Shown here: piece by piece, positions 35,344-44,245 of the stretch
Position numbering within the stretch: the first letter of the stretch is position 1
Layout of the letters: each line of letters opens with the position of its first letter
Source: Clostridiales bacterium
GTDB taxonomy: Bacteria > Bacillota > Clostridia > Christensenellales > Borkfalkiaceae
Length of the DNA: 64,000 nt
Direction of reading: 5' to 3'
NCBI GenBank assembly: GCA_003538975.1
Contig: DPQQ01000010.1
Span: 6,598 to 70,597, forward strand
Program-made: the position numbers and the translations under genes
Notes under the pieces: generated by a model
Database searches by the model: none
Seen by the model: only the letters and a program-made list of their open reading frames with translations
What the model was told of the DNA's origin: nothing

Positions 35344-38300
35344 ATGAAAGCGCAATTATACAAAGAACCTACTTATTACGACGCAATAACCAAGGCATCC
35401 GCTTTAATAGGCGCAAAGCCCGAAGACATAGACAAAAAGATACTCGTTTTCGCGCCGGAAAAAGCCACTTTGACGATAGAACGTAAAATCGCCGCTATAA
35501 AAGGCGGATTTATGAACGTCAGGGTGTTTTCGTTCGGCAAATTCTTAAAATATTTCGGTTCCGCCGAAGATAAGGTGTTAAGTAAAGAAGCGTCGGTCAT
35601 GCTTATCGGCAAAATTCTGTCCGAAACCGATAAGCTGAAATGTTTTACTCACGTTTCGGGCGGCTTTGCCGAAAATTTGTACGACAGTATTTCTCTTTTA
35701 AAATCCGCCAAAATAACGCCCGATGAAATAAAAGACGTCTGCCTTGACGAAGGCGTTTTAAAAGACAAGATAAGCGACCTTTATACCGTGTATTCGCTAT
35801 ACGAAGACTGTCTTTCAAAAAACAACTATAAGGACGAAAACGGTATGCTTTCGGCGATACCGTCATTGATAAAAAGCTACCGTGATATACAAAATACCGA
35901 AGTTTATTTAGTCGGCTACGACGGGTGGACGGCAAGCGCAAGAAATATTATAGAAACGCTTATTCTTTCCGCAAAATCGGTAACCGCGGTATGCGTCGGC
36001 GGTTCAAACGGCGGCGTATATACCAACGAAACCCCGGAAGCCTTTATGAAAATCTGCGCAGGTCTTAAAGTTTCGCTTTCCGTAGGCGGCGAAATGTCGG
36101 AACATTTTGCAGGGGGCAGCGGAAAAAGCGATAATCCGCACAAAAACGGAGCTGCCGGCAGCGACAAAGAAAAGCAAGTTATTTTAGAGAGAATGTATTC
36201 CGAAAAGGCTTTCAATTTACCGGTATATAAAACGGACAAAATCGTTCTCGAAGAAAAACAGAACTTAAAAGACGAACTTAAAGAAATAGCAAAAGTAGTA
36301 AGACTCGGCGTGATAAACGGCAGGAGATTCAAAGATTACACGGTCGCTCTCCCTGATCCCGGGGAATATTACGACGAAATAGAAGAAATTTTTACCGACT
36401 ACGGCGTGCCGTACTATGCGGACGTCAAAAAAAAGTTTTCTTCCCATCCGATATCGAGACTCGTTCTCACTTATCTCGACGTTTTAAGGAAGAACTGCTC
36501 GCAGGATAACGTACTCGCAATCGTAAAAAATCCTTTTTTCGCGGGGAGCAACGACCTGACCGACAGATTCGAAAATTACGTTCTGAAATACGATCTGAAT
36601 TATTCGAGATTTTTGTCCCCGCTGCCTCATGCGGAGACCGTTCCCGATCTCGAAGAACTCAGAAAAAAGTTCGCTTCGCTTATTCCCGCAAAAAAGCCCG
36701 TAACGGCGGGCGGGTTCGCAAAGCTGACGGAAAGTCTTATATCAGATCTTAACGTCGAAGAAAAACTCGAAGATATTTCAGAAAGGCTTATAAAAAACTA
36801 TCCGGAAGAAGCGGAATACGCGAAAGGCGCGCTTAAAACGTTAAAAGACACCCTTTCTTACGTCAATACTTTGATTTCCGACCTTAAAACCGACGTAAAA
36901 GAATTCAGGACTCTTTTAAGCAGCGGTTTAAGTTCGGCTGAAGTTTCGATTATTCCGCAAAAAAACGATGCGGTATATATAGGCGGCTATAAGGACGTCG
37001 GCAACGGGGTGAATAAAATACTTTTCTTCCCGGGGCTTAACGACGGCGTTCCCGAGGTAAAGCAGGATATAGCGGTGCTTTCCGACAGAGAGCTTTCTGC
37101 CCTTGCGGAGCTTAAAGTAATCATCGAACCCAAGGTAAAAACGGTAAACGCGAGAGAAAGAGAAATTTTCTGCGCCGCTCTGACTTCTTTTACCGAAAAA
37201 TTGTATCTTTCGTATTCTGTCGAAAATTTATCGGGCGGACAGGCTTCCAAAAGCGACGCTTTGAAATATTTAAGAAGATCTTTCGGACTTAAAAAGAACG
37301 ACGAAAAAGCCGTTATTGCCGGCTCCGACGAAGCCGGACTTATAGCTGAGCGGTTTATATCTCCGTCACAGGCGGAAAAGCGTTTCGCTCTCGAAACGGG
37401 GAGATTCAAGGACGGCTTGTCCGCCGACATGACGGGCGCGGCTTCGTACTATTACGCGATAGAAGATATGGGCGACGAAGCTATGAAAAAGAGAGCCGAC
37501 AATCTTTTGTCGGGAATAAATTCCGAAATAGGCAAGTATATCGACGGCGGCATAAAGTTTTCGTCTTCCGCGGTGTCGGTTTCGAGGATAGAGAGCTTTT
37601 ACGCATGTCCCTTCAAATGGTTCATGGAACGCTGCGCGGGTATAACCGAAAGAGAAGAAGGCAAGCTTAAACCGAGAGATTCAGGCAACGTAATCCACCT
37701 TGCGGCGGAACTTTTCGTCAAGGCTTATATGGAAAACGAAGTTACGGACGAAAATTTTAACGAAGTAGCGGATAAAGTCATAGACGGGATATTTTCGGAC
37801 GAAGAAGTTAAAAAGTTCTATTCCGAACCGGGTTCGGCAAGCGGAATGGAGAGACTCAAAACCGAAATAAAGAGAGTTCTTAAAGCGGTTTACCGTCAGT
37901 TCACGGCGGGGAGCTTCAGACCGCTCGGAGCCGAAGTCGAATTCGGCAAAAAAGGTTCGAAGTATCCGCCGCTCGTACTGAACACCAAAAACGGCGATTA
38001 TAAAGTCTGCGGAAAGGTTGACAGGATAGACAAGTACAAAAATTATTACAGAATAATAGACTACAAAACGGGCACCGACAAAGTTTCGGACAAAGAACTC
38101 TTTATGGGCAAAAAGTTGCAGCTGTATCTGTATCTTAAAGCTTTCGGAGCGGAAGGTACTCCCGTCGGAGCGTATTACGCGAGTATAGCCGACAAATTTT
38201 CTTCGGCGGACGACGAAAAATTTTACCTTTCGGGCAACACGCTGTCGGAAGAAGAAGCGATAGTCGCGACTGACTCCGGTTATCTGGTTTCGGACAGCAG

Positions 38301-38730
38301 CGACATAATAGGCGTAAAGTACCGTAAAGGCGCCGGAGGAACGAGAAAGTTGTCTTCCGCAAAATGCTTTAAGAGCGAAGATATTTCATCAAGATCGGAT
38401 TATTCGAAAGCGGTTGCCGAAAAGGGCGTCGGCTATATGAACGACGGTTTTATCGCGGCGACTCCGTTTTCAGAAGGCGGCAAACTCGTTTGCGCGCACT
38501 GTCCTTTCGGCGCGGTCTGCGGATTCGAAGACGGGCTTTCCGGCAAAGTAAGACAGGCTGAAGGTCTGGATATAACTTCCGAGAGTTTTGCGGGGATAGA
38601 TTATTCCGTCGCTTCCCGAACGGAAACGGCGATAAAAAAAGAAAGCAAAGAAGATAAAGAAGCCGAAACCGCGGTAAAAATAGACACTGCGGGAGAGAGC
38701 GACTCGGCGACCGACGAAAGCGACGATTAA
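35344..38730 (+). CDS. addB: AddB subunit of the AddAB helicase-nuclease
   Basis: At 1128 residues this fits AddB. ILVFAPEKATLTIERKI and VRVFSFGKFLKYF match the family N-terminus. The C-terminal part has a PD-(D/E)XK nuclease (GNVIHLAAELFV, KVCGKVDRIDKYKNYYRIIDYKTG in pieces). Its iron-sulfur cysteines are one in FYACPFKWF (about 756) and three in CAHCPFGAVCGF (about 1049-1060). AddAB processes double-strand breaks up to Chi sites. The N-terminal Walker A seen in Bacillus AddB (GxSGSGKT) is absent: residues 6-17 read YKEPTYYDAITK. The last 60 residues are a low-complexity acidic tail. addA follows at 15 bp. Confidence 0.9.
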   Translation: MKAQLYKEPTYYDAITKASALIGAKPEDIDKKILVFAPEKATLTIERKIAAIKGGFMNVRVFSFGKFLKYFGSAEDKVLSKEASVMLIGKILSETDKLKCFTHVSGGFAENLYDSISLLKSAKITPDEIKDVCLDEGVLKDKISDLYTVYSLYEDCLSKNNYKDENGMLSAIPSLIKSYRDIQNTEVYLVGYDGWTASARNIIETLILSAKSVTAVCVGGSNGGVYTNETPEAFMKICAGLKVSLSVGGEMSEHFAGGSGKSDNPHKNGAAGSDKEKQVILERMYSEKAFNLPVYKTDKIVLEEKQNLKDELKEIAKVVRLGVINGRRFKDYTVALPDPGEYYDEIEEIFTDYGVPYYADVKKKFSSHPISRLVLTYLDVLRKNCSQDNVLAIVKNPFFAGSNDLTDRFENYVLKYDLNYSRFLSPLPHAETVPDLEELRKKFASLIPAKKPVTAGGFAKLTESLISDLNVEEKLEDISERLIKNYPEEAEYAKGALKTLKDTLSYVNTLISDLKTDVKEFRTLLSSGLSSAEVSIIPQKNDAVYIGGYKDVGNGVNKILFFPGLNDGVPEVKQDIAVLSDRELSALAELKVIIEPKVKTVNAREREIFCAALTSFTEKLYLSYSVENLSGGQASKSDALKYLRRSFGLKKNDEKAVIAGSDEAGLIAERFISPSQAEKRFALETGRFKDGLSADMTGAASYYYAIEDMGDEAMKKRADNLLSGINSEIGKYIDGGIKFSSSAVSVSRIESFYACPFKWFMERCAGITEREEGKLKPRDSGNVIHLAAELFVKAYMENEVTDENFNEVADKVIDGIFSDEEVKKFYSEPGSASGMERLKTEIKRVLKAVYRQFTAGSFRPLGAEVEFGKKGSKYPPLVLNTKNGDYKVCGKVDRIDKYKNYYRIIDYKTGTDKVSDKELFMGKKLQLYLYLKAFGAEGTPVGAYYASIADKFSSADDEKFYLSGNTLSEEEAIVATDSGYLVSDSSDIIGVKYRKGAGGTRKLSSAKCFKSEDISSRSDYSKAVAEKGVGYMNDGFIAATPFSEGGKLVCAHCPFGAVCGFEDGLSGKVRQAEGLDITSESFAGIDYSVASRTETAIKKESKEDKEAETAVKIDTAGESDSATDESDD

Positions 38731-38745
38731 ACGGGAAGAACTTAT

Positions 38746-41700
38746 ATGAAAATAGAACTGAAAAAAGAACAATACGACGCAATATACAATCACGACGGCG
38801 AAAATCTTCTCGTATCGGCTTCGGCGGGGAGCGGCAAGACCTTCGTAATGATAACGCGAATGATCCGTCTTATCACTTCCGGCAAATTGGACGTCGAAAA
38901 CATGCTCGCCGTAACCTTTACCGAAAAGGCTGCCGCCGAAATGAAAGAAAGACTTTCCGCCGCTATACTCAAAAAGCTCGAACAGGGCGATTGCGACGCC
39001 GTCAAATTAAAGGACGAACTTTTATCTTTGCAGGTGGCGGACATATGCACGATAGACGCGTTTTGTTCGAGACTCGTAAAACGCTACTTTTTTGCGCTCG
39101 GAATAAACAGAGACTTTTCGATAATAGAAGATTCTCTTAAAGAAAGACTTACCGAAGAAGCTCTTAAAAACGTACTCGACAAGTATTACGTATCAAAAGA
39201 CGAAAAGTTTTTAAGATTTATAGACAGATTTTCCGAAAAGCGTACCGATAAGCCGATAAGGGATCTTATAGTAAGGCTTCACTACGCGGCGGAAAACGAA
39301 CCCGATCCGAAAACGTATTTGTCGCGCACCGCGTTTTATTATACGGACGAAGGCTTCAGAAGGCTCTCGGACGATCTTTTGGCGTACATAAAAGCGGATT
39401 TCGATTGCAGCGTAGCGGAACTTTTAAGTTCTAAAGAAAAGCTTTACGAAGCCGGACTATGTGATTATGCCGATTACGTCGACGACGCGGTAAATGACAT
39501 AAAAGATTTTTCGGACGAAGACGATTACTTCGATTTTTACGGAAAAGAATTCGCATTCCCGAAAATACCGACGGTAAGAACGGAAGAAGGCAGCGATAAA
39601 GACGCCGTCAAAGAATACTTCAAAAAGGTGAAGGACGGCGCGGCGAAGAGAATAAAAAAGTCGCTTTCGGCAGTTCCCGAACGCGAACGGGCGAAAAAGG
39701 AACTTTCGGAAACGAAAGACGATTACGAAATTCTATCGAATCTCGTCTCGGAATTTTCGGAAGAGTTTTTAAAACTTAAAAAAGAAGAAAACGCATTCGA
39801 CTTCTGCGATATAGAGCGGTTCGCTTACGAGCTTTTGAAAACGCCGGAGATATTATCGGCGGTAAAAAGCAAATACACGAATATCTTTGTGGACGAGTAT
39901 CAGGACGTGAACGCCTTGCAGGAAGAAATGTTCACGCTTTTATCGAACGACAACGCCTTCACTGTAGGCGACGTAAAGCAGAGTATTTACGGCTTTCGCG
40001 GGTGCGATCCGGAATTTTTCTCGTTAAAAAGAGAAAAGATGTTTAAGCTCGGTCAGGTTATCGACCTGAACCACAACTTCCGCTCGGCAGAAGGCGTGCT
40101 TTCGGGCGTAAACACGATATTCGACGCGTCCATGCGCGAAGACAACTGCGGAATAGATTATAAAAACACTTCGAGACTTGTGTTCGGCGGAACTTATCCG
40201 GGCGGCGACGGCAGTGCGGTTTTGCATATAGTGAACGTTCCCGCAAAGGTCAAAAAACCTGCGAGCGAAGTTTACGACATAGTAGCAGATTATTACGAAG
40301 ACGTGAAAACCGACGACGATTACACCGCTCTCGAGATAAAAAGAATAGTGGAGAGCGAACTTAAAAACAAAATATTCGATCCCGAAATAAAAGATTACAG
40401 AGACGTAAGACTTTCGGACATAGCCGTGCTCTGTCGCAAAAAGGTCGGTTCTACCGTCGCGATAACAAAGAGCCTTGCCGAAAACGGAATAAAAGTCGTG
40501 TCCGAAATCGAAACGAGCGTGTGCGACTTTAAGGAAGTAAAGCTCCTTATATCTCTTCTTAATCTGGCAGACTGCTTTTATCAGGACGCGCCTCTTTCGG
40601 TATGTATGATTTCGGGTATCGGCGGATTTACGGTATCCGATATTTCCGAAATACGAAGCCGCGGCGCCGCAATAATAAGAGAATGCGAAAAAACAGAAAA
40701 CGGCGAAACAAATACGGACAAAATAAAGCCTATAACGTTTTCTGACTGTTTCGTCGCGGTAATGAACTCTGGAAAAGAAGACGATAAAGAACTGTCCGGA
40801 AGACTTAAAGAATTTTACGATTATATAGATAACTTCAGATTCATAGCGGACTTTAAAGGTATAAGGTTCGCCGTGAACGAAGTGATAAGAGAAAAGGGAC
40901 TTAACCTTGCCGCTTTAACCGGCGGTCTCGGCGGAGAAAAGCTGAATAAGGTCGAAAGATTTTTGCGGGAAAGCGTTGCGGGCGGCAGGGAACTCACTAT
41001 AAAAGAATTCCTTTACAAAATAAAAAACAGCCCGGACAGTTTTACTTCGGCCGAAACCGCAGGGGGAGCCGCGATAACGGTCATGACTTCGCATAAGTCG
41101 AAAGGTCTCGAGTTCCCCGTGGTAATAGTCGTGCATGCGGAGAGCAAATTCAATTCCGCCGATTTACGGAACACCGTTCTTACCGAAAAGAAGTACGGCG
41201 TCGGGCTTAAGCGTTACGACGACGAAACGAGAACATGTTACGATACGGTTTTGAGAACGGCTATGAAGTACGCCATAAAAAAGCGTACCGCGCAGGAAGA
41301 AGCCCGTCTTTTTTACGTCGCTACGACAAGAGCAAAAAACTCGCTGCATATAATCGCAATCGAAAAAGAAAGGCATACTTTGGGAGCAGCCGTTACGGAC
41401 GTAAGAAGACCTCTCGACTTTATTCCGGACGGATTCGAAACCGAAATCGTGGACGGCGAAACGCTTATATCCGCCAAAAAGAACGAGACAAAAAACGTGC
41501 TTATAGGCAAAAAGGACGAAGCGGTATGCTCGCTTATCGAGCGTAACTTAAAATTCGCCTACCCGCATTTAAGCGAAGTAATGCTTCCCTTCAAAACGTC
41601 GGTTACCGCAAACCTGAAGGGGGACGATACCGACAACAGATCCGTTGTGGAAGACGAAACTCTTACGGAAGCCGCCGATATTGATGCGGTTATAGATAAA

Positions 41701-42225
41701 AAAGGAGAGAGTTTGCGCCTGAACGGACTTTCCACCCCCGAAGAAGGCATAATCGCCCACAAAATTTTAGAGCATTACGACTTTAAAAACAATAAAGATT
41801 TAACGGCGGAGATCGGGAGGCAAAAAGCGGAAGGCGTTTTAACCGAAGACGAATTTGAAAAAATAAATACCGAAAGACTTAAAAAGACGCTTTCTCTGCC
41901 TATATTCGACGAGCTTAAAGATTACGAGCTTTACAGAGAGCAGTATTTTGTGACTTCGGTTCCCGCAAAGGACGTATTCGGGGACACCTGTTCTACCGAA
42001 CCGGTGCTTTTGCAGGGGGTAATCGATCTTCTTGCCATAAAGGACGGCAAAGCGGTCATAGTAGATTACAAATATTCGTTAAAGGGCGAAGAAAATCTTA
42101 TAAAAACTTACAAAAAACAGCTTTCGCTCTATAAAGAAGCCGTCGAACGCTCCTTAAAAGTCAAGGTCGAAAGAACGGTTATAATAAGTCTTTTGTATTC
42201 AAAAGCGATAGATTGCCCGACGTGA
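38746..42225 (+). CDS. addA: AddA subunit of the AddAB helicase-nuclease
   Basis: This 1159-residue UvrD-type helicase-nuclease has Walker A SASAGSGKTF (about 24-33), motif Ia LAVTFTEKAAAEMKER, motif II VDEYQDVN, motif III GDVKQSIYGFRGC, motif V TSHKSKGLEFPVV and motif VI EEARLFYVATTRAK. A C-terminal PD-(D/E)XK nuclease follows (LQGVIDLLAIKDGKAVIVDY, then YKYSLKG). It unwinds 3'-5' and cuts the 3'-ended strand until Chi. It lies 15 bp after addB, in the same operon, with its ribosome binding site GGGAAGAA inside the gap. No terminator is evident in the 166 bases after it. Confidence 0.95.
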   Translation: MKIELKKEQYDAIYNHDGENLLVSASAGSGKTFVMITRMIRLITSGKLDVENMLAVTFTEKAAAEMKERLSAAILKKLEQGDCDAVKLKDELLSLQVADICTIDAFCSRLVKRYFFALGINRDFSIIEDSLKERLTEEALKNVLDKYYVSKDEKFLRFIDRFSEKRTDKPIRDLIVRLHYAAENEPDPKTYLSRTAFYYTDEGFRRLSDDLLAYIKADFDCSVAELLSSKEKLYEAGLCDYADYVDDAVNDIKDFSDEDDYFDFYGKEFAFPKIPTVRTEEGSDKDAVKEYFKKVKDGAAKRIKKSLSAVPERERAKKELSETKDDYEILSNLVSEFSEEFLKLKKEENAFDFCDIERFAYELLKTPEILSAVKSKYTNIFVDEYQDVNALQEEMFTLLSNDNAFTVGDVKQSIYGFRGCDPEFFSLKREKMFKLGQVIDLNHNFRSAEGVLSGVNTIFDASMREDNCGIDYKNTSRLVFGGTYPGGDGSAVLHIVNVPAKVKKPASEVYDIVADYYEDVKTDDDYTALEIKRIVESELKNKIFDPEIKDYRDVRLSDIAVLCRKKVGSTVAITKSLAENGIKVVSEIETSVCDFKEVKLLISLLNLADCFYQDAPLSVCMISGIGGFTVSDISEIRSRGAAIIRECEKTENGETNTDKIKPITFSDCFVAVMNSGKEDDKELSGRLKEFYDYIDNFRFIADFKGIRFAVNEVIREKGLNLAALTGGLGGEKLNKVERFLRESVAGGRELTIKEFLYKIKNSPDSFTSAETAGGAAITVMTSHKSKGLEFPVVIVVHAESKFNSADLRNTVLTEKKYGVGLKRYDDETRTCYDTVLRTAMKYAIKKRTAQEEARLFYVATTRAKNSLHIIAIEKERHTLGAAVTDVRRPLDFIPDGFETEIVDGETLISAKKNETKNVLIGKKDEAVCSLIERNLKFAYPHLSEVMLPFKTSVTANLKGDDTDNRSVVEDETLTEAADIDAVIDKKGESLRLNGLSTPEEGIIAHKILEHYDFKNNKDLTAEIGRQKAEGVLTEDEFEKINTERLKKTLSLPIFDELKDYELYREQYFVTSVPAKDVFGDTCSTEPVLLQGVIDLLAIKDGKAVIVDYKYSLKGEENLIKTYKKQLSLYKEAVERSLKVKVERTVIISLLYSKAIDCPT

Positions 42226-42391
42226 GCATGAATAAATAACGCCGTATTACGCCAAAAAAACGCAAAAACAGTAAAACCGCCCGAAAAAGAGCATATTCGC
42301 CAAAAAAATTCAATATATAAATACAAAAAAGCCGTAAATTAAAACCGAACGGTTATAGAACGAAAATAATTTATAGCCGTCGGGGGAGAAT

Positions 42392-42661
42392 ATGGAAATA
42401 CTCATCGCGGTCGCCGCGGGTTCGATCTTTTCGTCGGCGATCTTTATACTCGCGGCTGTCTCAGACAGCGGCGCCGTAAACAAGACTATCGTTATCGTTT
42501 CGGAAATAACGGTAACGGCGTTTATAGCCCTGTTTCCGATAATTTTCAAAAAGTTCGAAGCCTTATCCTACGCCGTTTCGGTAGCGATAGCTCTTGCGGA
42601 AGCCGCCGTTTACGTTTTCGTCGCATTCAGGTTAAGACGGGAGACGGCAAAGGAAAGATAG
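42392..42661 (+). CDS. Small membrane protein, unknown
   Basis: This 89-residue product consists almost entirely of three hydrophobic segments (about 2-24, 30-50 and 57-78) and ends in a basic tail (RLRRETAKER). No family is recognised. The ATG has one of the strongest ribosome binding sites in the window (GGGGGAG, 7 bases upstream), which argues that it is real despite a competing frame on the other strand. It follows addA by 166 bases on the same strand and may share that transcript. The basic C-terminus should lie inside the cell. Confidence 0.6.
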   Translation: MEILIAVAAGSIFSSAIFILAAVSDSGAVNKTIVIVSEITVTAFIALFPIIFKKFEALSYAVSVAIALAEAAVYVFVAFRLRRETAKER

Positions 42662-42679
42662 CCGAAGTTCGTTTTTTCA

Positions 42680-42700
42680 GCGATTATCAGGCGATTATCA
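42680..42700 (+). repeat. Tandem 10-mer, 11-bp period
   Basis: GCGATTATCA occurs twice, at 42680-42689 and 42691-42700, exactly one helical turn apart. It lies about 160 bases before the promoter of the acidic membrane protein. Two direct repeats at this spacing are typical of regulator sites, but nothing else supports a function. Confidence 0.55.
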
Positions 42701-42861
42701 TGCGTTTCCGAGATAAAAAGAAGAGTGTGAAAAGCGTATTTCGACGGTATTTATAAGAAAATCCGGTATATTTAGGCAACACCGTTATCGTTCAAAGCGG
42801 TACATTGCGGAAAAATTTTTAAAAAATTTCGCGAAAAATGCAAAAAAATGAAAAATTGCTG

Positions 42862-42890
42862 TTGACAAACGCTATTTATAATGATAGAAT
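42862..42890 (+). promoter_or_regulatory. Promoter for the Glu/Ala-rich membrane protein
   Basis: TTGACA (42862-42867), 17-bp spacer, TAGAAT (42885-42890), 46 bases before the ATG. Confidence 0.75.
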
Positions 42891-42936
42891 AAAAGAAAAG
42901 TGAAGTATTCACATATTTTATGGGAGGGGTAACCTT

Positions 42937-44058
42937 ATGTTTTTCAAAGAAATTTGGGACAAAATCATGTCGTTCGACGGCTACAGTCTGTCTGTCAGAT
43001 TATTCAAGCTGATTTTCTGCGTTCTCATCGTAGTCGCTCTTTTCTGCATCTACGGTATCGAAAAGAAGAAGTTCAAATTCTTCACGAGAGCCACCAAAGA
43101 GGGCTATTTCAAGACGACCGTAATAAACAACGTAAAACCCGTTGAAAAGAAGGAACAAAAACCTGCGGAAGAAGTAAAAGAAGTCAAGACCGAAGAAGTC
43201 AAAGAACTTGCCGAACCCGCAAAAGAAGAACCCGCCGTTATCGAAAATGTCGAAGAACCCGAAGCGGAAGAAACTGTCGAAGAGCCCGCTCCCGAAACTA
43301 CTGAAAAATCCGAAACAGTAGCGGAAGAAGCTACCGAAACGATAACCGAAGAAGTAGCCGAGGAACCTGAAACGGAAGAAGCTCACGCAGAAGAAACCGC
43401 AGAGAAGCAGGCCGAAGAAGTTACCGACGAAACGGCAGCCGAAGAAGCCGCTCCCGCAGAAGCTGTTGAAGAACAGGTCGAAGAAGCCGACGAGACCGCA
43501 GAAGAAGCTACCGAAGAACTCAATTCTTCCGAATGCGAAGAAGCTCCGGAAGCGGAAGTCGAAGTAATCGCTCCCGAAACCGAAAGCGTTTCCGAACCGT
43601 ACGAAAAGGAAGACGCATTCAACCTTAACGCAATTAAAAAGACAATCGACGAAAAGTACGAACTTTTGGACGAAAAGGATAAAAACTACTATAACGACAT
43701 TCTTGCTTACGCCAACGAAAAGAAGGACGTAAAGAGAACGAAGAGCCTTGTTGCCGAAACCGTTATTTACGGAAGAGACAGCATCATCAAAGTTCAGATC
43801 AAGCAGTCCAGAGTAGTATGCAGCTTCTCGATGCTCACCACCGAAACCAAGCAGAGATTTATAGACGAAAACATCAAACAGGTTCGTGAAAAACTTACGG
43901 TTGTAAGAATCACCGACGACGAAACGTTCGGTTTAGCTAAACACTGCGTAGATCTGGCTTACAGAATTTCGGAAGAAAACAAGGAAGCCAAACATCAGAA
44001 ACAGCTCGAGAAACGCCGTGAAGCGAGAAGAGCCAAAAAAGAAGCCGAAGCGGAATAA
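42937..44058 (+). CDS. Membrane-anchored protein with long Glu/Ala-rich linker
   Basis: The 373-residue product has one membrane segment near the N-terminus (LFKLIFCVLIVVALFCIYGI, about 23-42). A basic stretch follows, then ~150 residues (about 70-215) made almost only of Glu, Ala, Val, Thr and Pro. After that come a folded domain (about 227-350: LNAIKKTIDEKYELLDEKDK, SLVAETVIYGRDSIIKVQIK, VREKLTVVRITDDETFG) and a very basic helical tail (KRREARRAKKEAEAE). The basic flank after the membrane segment suggests that the folded domain is cytosolic. The linker could act as an extended charged spacer. No family is recognised with certainty. The ribosome binding site GGGAGGGG and the consensus promoter suggest high expression. 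Confidence 0.8.
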   Translation: MFFKEIWDKIMSFDGYSLSVRLFKLIFCVLIVVALFCIYGIEKKKFKFFTRATKEGYFKTTVINNVKPVEKKEQKPAEEVKEVKTEEVKELAEPAKEEPAVIENVEEPEAEETVEEPAPETTEKSETVAEEATETITEEVAEEPETEEAHAEETAEKQAEEVTDETAAEEAAPAEAVEEQVEEADETAEEATEELNSSECEEAPEAEVEVIAPETESVSEPYEKEDAFNLNAIKKTIDEKYELLDEKDKNYYNDILAYANEKKDVKRTKSLVAETVIYGRDSIIKVQIKQSRVVCSFSMLTTETKQRFIDENIKQVREKLTVVRITDDETFGLAKHCVDLAYRISEENKEAKHQKQLEKRREARRAKKEAEAE

Positions 44059-44085
44059 TATTCTGCCGGACGAATTTGATATTAT

Positions 44086-44114
44086 AAAAAGCAGAGCGTT
44101 GAGTTCTGCTTTTT
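44086..44114 (+). terminator. Terminator of the Glu/Ala-rich protein gene
   Basis: AAAAAGCAGA (44086-44095) pairs with TCTGCTTTTT (44105-44114), loop 9 bases. Confidence 0.88.
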
Positions 44115-44245
44115 GTAGTTAAGGGATTTTGTGACACAGGATTTTTACACAAACTAAGGGACACCTTATCATAACGAATCCGACAAACGGCATACAGGTA
44201 TAAAAAAGTAAAAGTTTTTTCAGCAAAAAACATTCAGGAGAAAAA

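Noticed and set aside
43150..43600. Minus-strand open frames opposite the Glu/Ala-rich gene (Ser-rich or Phe/Gly-rich products)
   Set aside because: They mirror the GAA/GCA repeats of the real gene, lack ribosome binding sites and have implausible compositions.
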